DNA of 64,000 nt from an uncultured Opitutaceae bacterium (GTDB taxonomy: Bacteria > Verrucomicrobiota > Verrucomicrobiia > Opitutales > Opitutaceae), in assembly GCA_937958045.1 (NCBI GenBank), contig CALFXL010000071.1:62001-126000 (forward strand), in the 5' to 3' direction. The first letter of the stretch is position 1, and the number at the start of each line of letters is the position of its first letter. Positions 22,079 through 31,180 of the stretch are shown piece by piece. The position numbers and the translations under genes were made by a program. The notes under the pieces are model-generated. The model had not been told where the DNA came from, did no database searches, and was given only the letters and a program-made list of their open reading frames with translations.

Positions 22079-23842
22079 GTGAAAACTTCCTCGCTCGCGC
22101 TCGATCTCGCGTCTCTTCGCTCCGCCTTTTCGCAAAGTCTCGCGCCCTCCGCACTCGTCGATGAGATCGCGCGTCGCGACGACACCTGGGCCGATCCCGC
22201 GCTCTGGATCCACCGTCTTCCGAAATCCGCCTGGCAACAATCCGCCGCTTCTCTCGAAGCCCTCGGCCCCTCCGATCAACGTCCGCTCTTCGGCGCTCCG
22301 TTCGCGATCAAAGACAACATCGATCTCGCCGGCGTCCCCACGACTTCCGCGTGTCCTGCCTACGCCTACACGCCCGCCACTTCGTCGCCTGTGGTCGAGC
22401 GTTTGCTTAACGCCGGCGCGATTCCGCTGGGCAAAACCAATCTCGATCAATTCGCCACCGGTCTCGTCGGTGTTCGCTCGCCGTACGGCACGCCACGCAA
22501 CGCCTTCAACGCCGACTACATCCCCGGCGGCTCCAGCTCCGGCTCCGCCACCGCCGTCGCGGCCGGTCTTTGTAGTTTTTCTTTGGGTACAGACACCGCC
22601 GGCTCCGGACGTATTCCCGCGGCATTCAATAATCTCGTCGGCCTCAAACCTACGCGCGGCCTCCTCAGCACACGCGGCCTTGTTCCCGCCTGCCGCACGC
22701 TCGACTGCGTTTCCATCTTCACACGCACCATCGCCGACGCCGCCGAAGTCCTCTCCGTCGCCGCCGCTTACGATCCCCAAGATCCTTACAGCCGTCCCGC
22801 CGCTCCTCCGCTCATCGACGAAAACTGGCTGCCGCGCATCGGCGTGCCGCGCGCCGACCAACTCCGATTCTTCGGCGACACCGACGCCGAAAAACTTTTC
22901 ACCGCCGCGATCGAGCGCTGGCGCGAATTGGGCGCGACGCTCGTCGAGATCGACTTCGCTCCGTTTGTCGAAGCCGCACGCTTGCTCTACGAGGGTCCGT
23001 GGGTTGCCGAACGTTTCGCCGCCATTCGCGACTTCATCGAGAAAAGTCCTGACGCGCTCCATCCCGTCACGCGCAAGATCATCGAGGGCGCGCGTACGCT
23101 GACCGCCGTCGGCGCATTCGAGGCGATCTACAAACTCGCGGATCTCCGCCGCCGCGCGGTATCCGTCTGGGAAAACATCGACGTGCTGCTGACGCCCACC
23201 GCCGGCACCGTCTACAAAGTCGCCGAGGTCGAAGCCGATCCCATCCAGCTCAACAGCAATCTCGGCTACTACACCAACTACCTGAATCTCTTCGATCTCT
23301 GCGCCGTCGCCATCCCTGCGGGTTTTCTCCCCAACGGTTTGCCCTGGGGCGTCACCTTGGTCGCTCCCGCGTTTCACGACGACCGCGTTCTCCGCCTTGC
23401 TGCAAAATTCCTCGGCGAACAATCGCCCGTTCGCGCCCTCCGCGCGGCCGGCCCCACCGTCAAACTCGCCGTCTGCGGCGCTCATCTCAGCGGTCTTCCT
23501 CTCAACAGCCAACTTACCCGCCTCGGCGCTCGTCTCGCCCGCACCACGCAGACCGCGCCGCTCTACAAACTGTTCGCGCTTCCCGGCACCACTCCGCCCA
23601 AGCCCGGTCTTGTTCGCGTCTCCGACGACGGCGCCGCCATCGATGTGGAAGTCTGGGAAATCCCCGTCGCCGCATACGGACATTTTGTGTCCCAAATTCC
23701 AGCCCCGCTCGGCATCGGCACGCTCACGCTCGCCGATGGCGAAACCGTCCAAGGTTTTCTTTGCGAAGCCGCCGCTATCACCGGCGCCCGCGACATCACC
23801 CAGTTCGGCGGCTGGCGCGCTTTTTTGCGGAGCACACCGTAA
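22079..23842 (+). CDS. atzF: Allophanate hydrolase
   Basis: A 587-residue two-domain enzyme that cleaves allophanate to ammonia and CO2, the last step of the urea/guanidine carboxylase route. The N-terminal amidase domain has the catalytic lysine in FAIKDNIDLAGVPTTSA and the serine-rich signature GGSSSGSATAVAAG, then GTDTAGSGRIPAAFNNLVG. The C-terminal domain from about residue 465 (KLAVCGAHLSGLPLNSQL to GFLCEAAAITGARDITQFGG) is the specific AtzF extension that distinguishes it from plain amidases. The start codon is GTG at 22079, 61 bases after the propeller gene. Confidence 0.93.
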   Translation: MKTSSLALDLASLRSAFSQSLAPSALVDEIARRDDTWADPALWIHRLPKSAWQQSAASLEALGPSDQRPLFGAPFAIKDNIDLAGVPTTSACPAYAYTPATSSPVVERLLNAGAIPLGKTNLDQFATGLVGVRSPYGTPRNAFNADYIPGGSSSGSATAVAAGLCSFSLGTDTAGSGRIPAAFNNLVGLKPTRGLLSTRGLVPACRTLDCVSIFTRTIADAAEVLSVAAAYDPQDPYSRPAAPPLIDENWLPRIGVPRADQLRFFGDTDAEKLFTAAIERWRELGATLVEIDFAPFVEAARLLYEGPWVAERFAAIRDFIEKSPDALHPVTRKIIEGARTLTAVGAFEAIYKLADLRRRAVSVWENIDVLLTPTAGTVYKVAEVEADPIQLNSNLGYYTNYLNLFDLCAVAIPAGFLPNGLPWGVTLVAPAFHDDRVLRLAAKFLGEQSPVRALRAAGPTVKLAVCGAHLSGLPLNSQLTRLGARLARTTQTAPLYKLFALPGTTPPKPGLVRVSDDGAAIDVEVWEIPVAAYGHFVSQIPAPLGIGTLTLADGETVQGFLCEAAAITGARDITQFGGWRAFLRSTP

Positions 23843-23889
23843 TCAGCGCCGAATGCACCTGTGGTTTCTCCGTTGCTTGCGGAAGAGCG

Positions 23890-24924
23890 TCACAGCGGAC
23901 GCCGCAATTGGAACAACAACTGGAGCACCGTTTCGAGATCGCTTCCGATTTCGTAGCGTCCCCGTTTTTTGAATACAAGCGAGCGACAGCGGTTGCTCTT
24001 CAATGCGGCTTCATCGGCTTCCTCCACGCGGACTTCGCTTCCGCGCAGCGACAACGTTTCCATCACCGAAAGCGGCGTCCACGCGATCGGTATGCCGGTT
24101 GCGTCGAAACCGATTTCCCAACCGCCAATCTCCGCCTCGGACAAAAGCGGTTTCGTTAACAACGCCGGATAACGGCGCACAAAATCCGGAATCGTCCGCG
24201 CGGCCACGCGCAGCTTCACCGCCACGCTTAGTCCGCGAAAATATTGTTGGAAATTCGTCACGCGCCCGGTGCGAAACTGATCGTACACATCGAGCGGATC
24301 CACCCCGAGCAGGTTCATGCCGTTCCACACGCCATGTTCGTTGCGGCTGCCGAATTCCTTCCAGTTGTACCAACTCTGAAAATCATCCGTCAGGCGCAGC
24401 CCGATCTCCAAATGCAGATGCGCACGTTCGCGCGGAATCGCGTAGCCGCTCGCACTTCTGCCCATGATGGCGATTTCCTGTCCGCGCTCCACACGCGCAC
24501 CGACGCGCACGTCCGCCGGAATACTCGCGAGATGCGCATACATCGAATATACCGCCGGCTGTTGATCCACGTGCTCGATCACCACGTAGCGTCCATAACT
24601 GCTGTGTCCCGGCTGGCGGCTCACATGACGCACGATTCCCGGAAGAATCGCATAAATGGGATCGGTCGGTTCGCCGCGTCGATCGCGTTTCTCCGGACGA
24701 ATGTCGATGCCTTCGTGAAAACGTGATCCGCCGTTGCGCACGCAGCCGTACAATCCCGACTCCGGCACACCCGACGCCGTCGGCTGGATAAACGCCGTAA
24801 ACGGTTTTCCTTCCCAATACGCGCGGCTCGGCGTGGGCCACGACAGCTCGAGCGACTGAGCCTGCGTCGCGAGTGTTGTCACAGATGCCAGCGTCCAAGC
24901 TCCGAGGATTCGAAAAGAGATCAT
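23890..24924 (-). CDS. Secreted M23-family metallopeptidase
   Basis: A 344-residue exported peptidase with a signal peptide (residues 1-22, ending TQAQS). The zinc site of the M23 family is present: HEGIDIRPE (HxxxD) and HLHLEIGL (HxH), with VIEHVDQQPAVYSMYAHL between. Such enzymes cut peptidoglycan cross-bridges in the periplasm. The C-terminal 150 residues, after the peptidase core, are a domain of unknown role that contains repeated aromatic residues (YNWKEFG, GVWNGMNLLG). It is convergent with atzF. Confidence 0.88.
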   Translation of the reverse strand: MISFRILGAWTLASVTTLATQAQSLELSWPTPSRAYWEGKPFTAFIQPTASGVPESGLYGCVRNGGSRFHEGIDIRPEKRDRRGEPTDPIYAILPGIVRHVSRQPGHSSYGRYVVIEHVDQQPAVYSMYAHLASIPADVRVGARVERGQEIAIMGRSASGYAIPRERAHLHLEIGLRLTDDFQSWYNWKEFGSRNEHGVWNGMNLLGVDPLDVYDQFRTGRVTNFQQYFRGLSVAVKLRVAARTIPDFVRRYPALLTKPLLSEAEIGGWEIGFDATGIPIAWTPLSVMETLSLRGSEVRVEEADEAALKSNRCRSLVFKKRGRYEIGSDLETVLQLLFQLRRPL

Positions 24925-24982
24925 AAGAAAACGAATGAGTTAGCGCCGATGCCGGCATATTCAAATTTTGGATACAGGCGAT

Positions 24983-26170
24983 TCATGCCGACGCTTCCAC
25001 CGTCAATGCGCCCAGCACTTCCGATCCGATCGCGTCCGCGACCAGTCGACCGCGCAGCGTCAGCCGCAGGCGGCCATCGGCGTTTTCCGCCAATCCGTCC
25101 GCGACGAGTCGTGCGCTCAACGCATCGAGCGCAGCCGAGGCGGCATCGGAGAGTCTTCCGCGCAGCGCAGGCAAATCGACGCCTTCATTCATGCGCAGCC
25201 CAAAGATCAGCGAATCTTCGACCAACAACTCCGGCGTCAGCACCGTGCGATCTTCGGTGGCGCGATGTCCCTGTCCCAACAGTTCGAGCCATTTCTCCAG
25301 ATCCGCGACGTTGGTGCCGCGCGCGCCGGCGTGCTGCGAGGCTCCCGATGGCCCAAGCCCCACCCATGCATGCATGCGCCATGTATTCAAATTATGGAGA
25401 CATGCATGGCCCGGCCGCGCGAAGTTGGAGATTTCGTACTGCGGATAACCCGCGGCATCGAGTTTGGCCCAGGTGCGTTCGTAGAGACGCGCTTCGCGTT
25501 CGGGATCGAGTTTCGCTTTCCCCTGCGAAAGTTTCACCCAGAGTTTCGTGTCTTCCTCGAACGTCAGGCAGTATGTCGAAAGATGATCCGGCCCGAGCGC
25601 GAGCGCTTGCTCGAGATCGCCGAGCCAAAGCGCCTCGTCCTGTCCCGGCAGCGCAAACATCAGATCGAGGTTCACGCTCTGAAATTCCGCCGCGCGAATG
25701 CGTTCGTACGCGCGAAAAATCTGCTCACGCGTGTGCTGGCGTCCGAGCGCTTCGAGCAGATCAGGCTGAAAGCTCTGCACGCCCATCGAAATGCGCGTGA
25801 CGCCGATCTCCTTCAGCGCCTGCAAACGCGCATCGGTCACCGATGCCGGCGCCATTTCCACCGACCACTCCGCCGGACGCTTTTCGCCGCAGCACCGATG
25901 CACCACTTCGCCGAGCCGCACGAGATCGCTGGGCGACAGCAGTCCCGGCGTGCCTCCGCCCCAAAACACCGTCGAGACCGGCGAATCCCACGTCACCAAA
26001 TCCGCTTCCTGCGCGACGCCGGTGAGGTAGCGATCGATGCCTTCGCGCGTCGGCTTCTCCTGATAAAACGCGCAAAAATCACACGTCGTCGCGCAAAACG
26101 GAACATGCACGTACAGCCCCAACGGGGTGTCGGCGCTGCGCGCGTCGCGCACTGAGGTGATTTCGCTCAT
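24983..26170 (-). CDS. hemW: Heme chaperone HemW (radical SAM)
   Basis: A 395-residue radical SAM protein of the HemN-like HemW family, which binds heme and delivers it to respiratory proteins. The iron-sulfur cluster motif is CATTCDFCAF (CxxxCxxCxF), followed by TVFWGGGTPGLLSPSDL and RISMGVQSF. HemW marks are the extra cysteine-phenylalanine and the HNLNTW-x-GLGPSG region instead of the coproporphyrinogen oxidase extension at the N-terminus. The short N-terminus supports HemW over HemN. It is divergent from the lipoprotein at 26228. Confidence 0.93.
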   Translation of the reverse strand: MSEITSVRDARSADTPLGLYVHVPFCATTCDFCAFYQEKPTREGIDRYLTGVAQEADLVTWDSPVSTVFWGGGTPGLLSPSDLVRLGEVVHRCCGEKRPAEWSVEMAPASVTDARLQALKEIGVTRISMGVQSFQPDLLEALGRQHTREQIFRAYERIRAAEFQSVNLDLMFALPGQDEALWLGDLEQALALGPDHLSTYCLTFEEDTKLWVKLSQGKAKLDPEREARLYERTWAKLDAAGYPQYEISNFARPGHACLHNLNTWRMHAWVGLGPSGASQHAGARGTNVADLEKWLELLGQGHRATEDRTVLTPELLVEDSLIFGLRMNEGVDLPALRGRLSDAASAALDALSARLVADGLAENADGRLRLTLRGRLVADAIGSEVLGALTVEASA

Positions 26171-26227
26171 TGCAATGGTGTTGAGATTATGTTGCCTTGC
26201 CCCCGATTTTTAATCGGAAAAATCCAC

Positions 26228-27193
26228 ATGCAAAACACCCGTTTCTCCCACGCGAGACGATTCTTCCTCGGCCTCGGCCTCATTTCCAGCATCCTCCTGA
26301 GTGGCTGTAACACCACCTCGGTGACGAATCTGACGCCGAGCAGTTTGCGCGCTAATCCCTCGCACATCTACACGATCTCGGCGCGCATCAAGCCCCGGGT
26401 TTCGAACTATGTGCCGGGCACCGTGCTTCCGAGCATCATCATCAATAGCCAGCGCTATCGCATGACGAAGAGCCCGCTCGGCGAAGATATTTTCGAATTC
26501 GATTACCAGATTCCCGCCGGCCAGACGGAGCTGAAGTACTATTTTGAATACACCTATCAGGTGCGTAACAACGGCGTGCTGAGCACGCGCGAAGATTACA
26601 CCCAGGTGTATCAATCCAGCATCGTCGGTCGTTACGTGCTCTCGCTCGAAGCCGTGCGCGGTCCGGTCGGCGCTCGCATCAGCATCGTTGGTCGCGGCTT
26701 TACACCGAACGACGTCGTGTATTTCGACGGCACACCTGTCCGCACGGTTTATGAATCGTCCAGCGCGGTGAGCTTCTACGTCCCCGCGGTTGAACCCAAT
26801 CGCAACTACAACGTCACGATCGGCGGCGATCTCGGTCAGGCCGAAGTCGGCACCTTCCGCGTCGACGGCATCGGTGGCGCCGCATCCGCGCCTGCGGCCG
26901 GTCTCGCCGCGCAGTCCGGTGGCACGCTGCTCGTCAATCCGACGGCGCTATCCCTCAAGCAGGGCCAGAAGGTTAACCTCACGTTCACCGCGCCGGTCGC
27001 AGCTCCCGCGGGTGGTTTGCTCATCGATATCACCACCGACATTCCCGAGAGCGTGATCATGCCGGAGGTCGTCATTCCCGCCGGTTCCAACACGATCACC
27101 GTCAGCATCGAAGCGGGGCGTCCCGGTCAGGGGAGCCTCTTCTGCACCGGCATCGGCGTTCGCGAGCTCGTGATTCCTGTCACCGTCCGCTAA
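26228..27193 (+). CDS. Lipoprotein with IPT/TIG-type domain
   Basis: A 321-residue lipoprotein. After MQNTRFSHARRFFLGLGLIS the lipobox ILLSGC marks Cys lipidation, so it is anchored in the outer or inner membrane. The middle region (about 155-225) looks like an IPT/TIG immunoglobulin-like domain: VRGPVGARISIVGRGFTPND and VYESSSAVSFYVP. A later section PAGGLLIDITTDIPESVIMP resembles a Calx-beta or cadherin-like repeat. No catalytic motif is visible, so it is probably structural or adhesive. A terminator follows. Confidence 0.8.
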   Translation: MQNTRFSHARRFFLGLGLISSILLSGCNTTSVTNLTPSSLRANPSHIYTISARIKPRVSNYVPGTVLPSIIINSQRYRMTKSPLGEDIFEFDYQIPAGQTELKYYFEYTYQVRNNGVLSTREDYTQVYQSSIVGRYVLSLEAVRGPVGARISIVGRGFTPNDVVYFDGTPVRTVYESSSAVSFYVPAVEPNRNYNVTIGGDLGQAEVGTFRVDGIGGAASAPAAGLAAQSGGTLLVNPTALSLKQGQKVNLTFTAPVAAPAGGLLIDITTDIPESVIMPEVVIPAGSNTITVSIEAGRPGQGSLFCTGIGVRELVIPVTVR

Positions 27194-27213
27194 CGCGCGA
27201 CTCGCGTTTTTTC

Positions 27214-27243
27214 AACCGGCGTCACCCGACGCCGGTTTTTTTT
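27214..27243 (+). terminator. Terminator after the lipoprotein gene
   Basis: AACCGGCGTC (27214-27223), loop ACCC, GACGCCGGTT (27228-27237), then a run of T. A perfect 10-base-pair stem. Confidence 0.92.
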
Positions 27244-27307
27244 GCGCCCATCACCGCGTATTCACTCCGAAACTACGGCAGACAAGATCCGTGCCGCGTC
27301 GCGACTC

Positions 27308-28609
27308 TCAGCGCACACGTTTAAACAAAAACGCCGCCGCGCCGTCATGACCGCTCGTCCACGGCTGCGCGATGCGCGCGTCGATTTGATCAAATTGTCC
27401 GTTCGTTTCGCGGACAAACGCTTCTGCCACCGCTTCGTTTTCCTCGCGATCGAGACTGCACGTGCTGTAAACGAGCCGACCGCCTTCACTCACGAGCGCG
27501 GCCGCAGCACGCAACAAGCGAAGCTGCTGGGCAGCATGTTGCGCAAAATCGCCCGCGCGCAGTCGCCATTTCACGTCCGCGCGGTGACGCATCACACCAG
27601 TGTTGGAGCAAGGCACATCGATCAACACCGCCGCATACTGCTTCGGCAGATCATGACGCGCGAACAGCGCCTCGCCTTCCGCCACAAAATCTCCCGCCAG
27701 CGGTTGTCCCGACACGCCGGAGATGCGCGAAAAGTTATCTTTCAATCGCTCCGCACGCTCCGGCAGATCCACCGCGACCAATGTTCCCGAGCCCATCCGA
27801 TCCGCGATCGCCATGCTTTTGCCGCCTGGCGCCGCGCAGAGATCGAGCACGGATTCACCCGCACGCGGCGCGAGTAAATCCACCGACAATCGTGTAGCCG
27901 GATCCTGCAAATACACGCGTCCCGCGGCGAGTGCGGTTTCCACTTTCGACCAGCTGCCCGGTTTCACTTCATAAAACGACGGCCACTCCGTCGGCACCAA
28001 CCACATGCGCTCGTTATCGTCGGGCGCTTGGTTCACGTCGCGCCAGCGCGCATACACGGTCGCGGGTTTTTGGTTCCACTCGAGAAGTGCGCGCGTGGCC
28101 GTTTGGCCAAATTGCCCGAGCCAACGCTGCACCAGCCATTCGGGATGAGAAAAATAGCGCGCGAGTTCCGCCACCGGCGCGTCAGCCGAAGGCACCGGCT
28201 CCGTTGCGAGCCCGGCCGCCAGCTTGCGCACCACCGCGTTGATCAAGCGCACTTCCGCAGGATTCGCGAGGCGCTTGGCCTGCTCCACCGCGTAGTGACC
28301 CACGCGCGCCGCATGATGTTCATCGCCGCCTTCGATCAATTCGTAACCGGCGACCAACAGCACGCCTTGCACGCGCGGTCGCGGCGGCAGCGTGATCAAC
28401 TCCCGCAGATGCGCATCGAGTCGACCGCGATGGCGTACCGCGCCGAGAAATAAATTCTGGCAGCGTCCGCGCTCCACGCCCGTGAGCCCGCGCGGGAGCG
28501 TTTCGAGCAGGGCATCCACGCGTTCTCCGCTCTCGATCCACCGCGCCACCAATCGGGCCGCATGCGCCCATGGCGTGAATTTTGTGGTAGAGTCGGAAGT
28601 GCTCGTCAT
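27308..28609 (-). CDS. RsmB/NOP-family RNA cytosine-C5 methyltransferase
   Basis: A 433-residue SAM-dependent methyltransferase. The N-terminal third is a NusB-like RNA-binding domain (ARLVARWIESGERVDALLE to LINAVVRKLA). The catalytic half has motif I VLDLCAAPGGKSMAIADRMG, the motif IV DVPCSNTGVMRHRADVKWR with one cysteine, and motif VI VYSTCSLDREENEAV with the nucleophilic cysteine. The most likely target is C967 of 16S rRNA (RsmB). I left the symbol empty because RsmB and other NOP proteins can be confused. The gene starts at 28609, divergent from the long greA. Confidence 0.88.
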   Translation of the reverse strand: MTSTSDSTTKFTPWAHAARLVARWIESGERVDALLETLPRGLTGVERGRCQNLFLGAVRHRGRLDAHLRELITLPPRPRVQGVLLVAGYELIEGGDEHHAARVGHYAVEQAKRLANPAEVRLINAVVRKLAAGLATEPVPSADAPVAELARYFSHPEWLVQRWLGQFGQTATRALLEWNQKPATVYARWRDVNQAPDDNERMWLVPTEWPSFYEVKPGSWSKVETALAAGRVYLQDPATRLSVDLLAPRAGESVLDLCAAPGGKSMAIADRMGSGTLVAVDLPERAERLKDNFSRISGVSGQPLAGDFVAEGEALFARHDLPKQYAAVLIDVPCSNTGVMRHRADVKWRLRAGDFAQHAAQQLRLLRAAAALVSEGGRLVYSTCSLDREENEAVAEAFVRETNGQFDQIDARIAQPWTSGHDGAAAFLFKRVR

Positions 28610-28752
28610 CGCGTCAAACTTCCCGGCCCTCCCTGCTTGGCAAGCGCGAAGGCATCGACACGCCCGCGCGATTTTCCCTCGGAAACGCGTTGGTTGACAT
28701 TCTCCCCCCCACTGCCCTCAACTGAACAATTCAGAATCGCAACACTCACCTT

Positions 28753-30594
28753 ATGAATTCGGAAGCTGTCTCTGCGCTCATCGCCAAAAACCCGACGCTC
28801 AAGGCGTCCAAAGCCAAGCTGGAGGCCATGACGCCCGGAAGCTACGTGATCCATCGCAGCTGGGGATTCGGTCAGATTAAGTCCTACGACGAGAGCGCGC
28901 AGAAGCTCATCATCGATTTTAACTCCAAGAAAGGCCACGCCATGGATCCCGCGTTTTGCGTGAACACCATGGAAATTCTGCCGGAGGAACATCTGCTCGT
29001 CCGCAAGCAGACCGAGCCGGAAGTGATCAACCAATTGATCGCCAACCAGCCCGCGCAGTTGGTCGTCGAAGCGCTTCAAGGCTACGATAACAACGCCACC
29101 ACCGCGATCGACCTCGAGCTCACGCTCGCTCAGGTCGTCGGCGAGGATAAATTCAAAAAATGGTGGTCCGGCGCGAAGAAAGCCATCGCCAAGGATCCCC
29201 GCATCGCGATTCCCGCGAAGAAAACCGAGTGCTACGTCCTTCGCGAAACGCCCGTCTCGGCCGAAGACGAAGTGCTGGAGCAATTTAACAACACCCGCTC
29301 CGCCCGCCGCCGCATCGCGCTCGCCGAAGAGCTGCTTGCGGTGATCGATCCGCAAAACCCGCACCCCGATCTTCCGCAGGTGCTCGCCGGACTCACCGAG
29401 GCCGTCAAAGACTCCAATCAACTCGATGCCGCTCAGCGTCTCTACGGGGCCGCCATCCGCGACGATCTCGCCAAAGCCGCCGGCGTCGATGCCTCCACAC
29501 TCGAGCCCTCGCAGGCTTCGTTGATCGCCAATGTCCGCGACCTCCCGACGATCGCCGAAAAAATCCCGGTTCAGTTCCAGAGCCGTTTCCTCGAACTCGT
29601 GAAGGAAACGCACCCGATCGAAGCGCGCGACATCGCCTTCACGCTGCTCAAGACCAGCCAGGGCAAATTCACGACCGAGTGCATCAACTTCCTCGTTGAA
29701 AACGGCCACGCCGAAGAACTCGCCGCCTCGCTCAAACGTTGGCAGGTCGAGCAAAACCTCCGCGCTCCCGTCCTTCTGTGGATCATCAAGAACCGCCACT
29801 CGAAGAAGTTCGCGAAGCTCCTCAACGATCTCATCACGCCGCGTCTGCTCAGCGCCATTTTCTTCGCGATCGATTACGAAGCGCTGCAGGCCGCCAACGC
29901 GCGCCGTATCCCGCTCGCCGAAATCCTCAGCGACGATACCGAGCTCATCGGCGATCTCCTCTCCACCGCCGATCCTGAAACCGCCCGCGACCTCGCCAAC
30001 GCGTTGTTGCTCAACCAAGGCTTCGAAGAGCTCACCAAGAAGTCGCTCCTCGCGCGCTTCATCAAAATCTTCCCCTCCATCCAGTCGCTCGTCGCATCCG
30101 ATGCCGACAGCAAGGAAGAGCAGCTCCTCGTTTCGCGCGAGAGCTACGAACGCCGTCGCGAAGAGTACGAGCTGATCGTCACCAAAAAGATCCCGGAAAA
30201 CTCGCGCGCCATCGCTACTGCCCGCGAACACGGCGACCTCAAGGAAAACTCCGAGTACAAGATGGCCAAGCAGGACCAACAGGTTCTCATGGCGCAAAAA
30301 GCCCTCCTCGAAAAAGAACTCGGACGCGCCCGCATCACCGACTTCAAAGAAGCCTCCACCGAGCAGATCAGCGTCGGCTCCATCGTCGATCTCAAGACCA
30401 CCAATGGCAGCACCGTGCGCTACACCATCCTCGGCGCGTGGGACAGCGTGCCCGATAAAAACATCATCGCTTACAAGACCCCGCTCGGACTCGCCCTCCT
30501 CGGCAAAAAAGTCGGTGATTCCGTCACGGTCAAAATCGGCACCACCGAAGAAAGCTACAAGGTCGAGACGATCAGCCGCTACGCCGACGCGTAA
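28753..30594 (+). CDS. greA: Transcription elongation factor GreA, long PVC-type
   Basis: A 613-residue GreA. The last 160 residues are a complete Gre factor: a coiled-coil with the acidic tip AREHGDLKENSEYKMAKQDQQ (the Asp and Glu that reach the RNA polymerase active site) and a C-terminal FKBP-like domain starting VGSIVDLKTTNGST. This rescues backtracked polymerase by stimulating transcript cleavage. The first ~450 residues are absent from E. coli GreA. They begin with a beta domain (GSYVIHRSWGFGQIKSYDES) and continue as alpha-helical repeats. Long GreA proteins are known in Chlamydiae and relatives. A terminator follows. Confidence 0.9.
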   Translation: MNSEAVSALIAKNPTLKASKAKLEAMTPGSYVIHRSWGFGQIKSYDESAQKLIIDFNSKKGHAMDPAFCVNTMEILPEEHLLVRKQTEPEVINQLIANQPAQLVVEALQGYDNNATTAIDLELTLAQVVGEDKFKKWWSGAKKAIAKDPRIAIPAKKTECYVLRETPVSAEDEVLEQFNNTRSARRRIALAEELLAVIDPQNPHPDLPQVLAGLTEAVKDSNQLDAAQRLYGAAIRDDLAKAAGVDASTLEPSQASLIANVRDLPTIAEKIPVQFQSRFLELVKETHPIEARDIAFTLLKTSQGKFTTECINFLVENGHAEELAASLKRWQVEQNLRAPVLLWIIKNRHSKKFAKLLNDLITPRLLSAIFFAIDYEALQAANARRIPLAEILSDDTELIGDLLSTADPETARDLANALLLNQGFEELTKKSLLARFIKIFPSIQSLVASDADSKEEQLLVSRESYERRREEYELIVTKKIPENSRAIATAREHGDLKENSEYKMAKQDQQVLMAQKALLEKELGRARITDFKEASTEQISVGSIVDLKTTNGSTVRYTILGAWDSVPDKNIIAYKTPLGLALLGKKVGDSVTVKIGTTEESYKVETISRYADA

Positions 30595-30617
30595 GGCAAA
30601 ACCAACTCTCCTCATTC

Positions 30618-30649
30618 AGGCCGACGAATTCCCTTCGTCGGCCTTTTTG
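30618..30649 (+). terminator. Terminator after greA
   Basis: AGGCCGACGAA (30618-30628) pairs with TTCGTCGGCCT (30634-30644), followed by T-rich sequence. Confidence 0.93.
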
Positions 30650-30712
30650 TTGAAATCATGCCTCTGTGCCAGCGGCTTGACTACAGAGGGCCTCACGCCT
30701 GCAGTTTGCGCC

Positions 30713-31096
30713 ATGGATACAGCTTCCGTTCCTCCTCCTCCGCCGCCCGTCGGCTCTCCGGCCCCCGCCGTTCGCACTTGGGAAATGCTCGCGCATCTTT
30801 CCGCTCTCGCGGGATTCATCATCCCCTTGGGCACGTTCCTCGGGCCTTTCATCGTCTGGCAGATCAAGAAAAACGAGATGCCGTCTGTCGTGCCCCACGC
30901 GAAAGCCGCGCTCAATTTCCAACTCTCCTGCCTCCTTTACGCGATTGTCTCGGCCATTCTCATCGTCGTCCTGGTAGGCCTCTTTCTGCTCTTCGCCGTC
31001 GGTATCTTCAGCCTGGTGTGCACCATCATCGCTGCGATCAAGGCGAACAACGGCGAGCCTTGGAAATATCCGCTTTCTCTTAACTTGATCAAATAA
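30713..31096 (+). CDS. DUF4870 membrane protein
   Basis: A 127-residue small membrane protein. A proline-rich N-terminus (MDTASVPPPPPPVGSP) is followed by TWEMLAHLSALAGFIIPLG, the DUF4870 hallmark, and IVWQIKKNEMPSVVPHAKAA, then two membrane helices with a VGIFSLVCTIIAAIKANNGE end. The family has no established function. Terminators on both sides suggest a single-gene unit. Confidence 0.85.
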   Translation: MDTASVPPPPPPVGSPAPAVRTWEMLAHLSALAGFIIPLGTFLGPFIVWQIKKNEMPSVVPHAKAALNFQLSCLLYAIVSAILIVVLVGLFLLFAVGIFSLVCTIIAAIKANNGEPWKYPLSLNLIK

Positions 31097-31117
31097 CGCA
31101 TTCCGTGCGTCTTTTAG

Positions 31118-31148
31118 CGGCGAAAGCTCTCGGGCTTTCGCCGTTTTT
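31118..31148 (+). terminator. Terminator after the DUF4870 gene
   Basis: CGGCGAAAGC (31118-31127) pairs with GCTTTCGCCG (31134-31143), followed by TTTTTCTT. Confidence 0.92.
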
Positions 31149-31180
31149 CTTATCTACCGCTCGATCCTTTCTGCACTGCA

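Noticed and set aside
28694..28699. TTGACA as the -35 element of greA
   Set aside because: The hexamer is perfect, but no acceptable -10 is found 16-19 bases downstream, so I did not list it as a promoter.
28606..30615. A long minus-strand frame opposite greA
   Set aside because: It is a shadow frame of the high-GC greA gene, with no family similarity.
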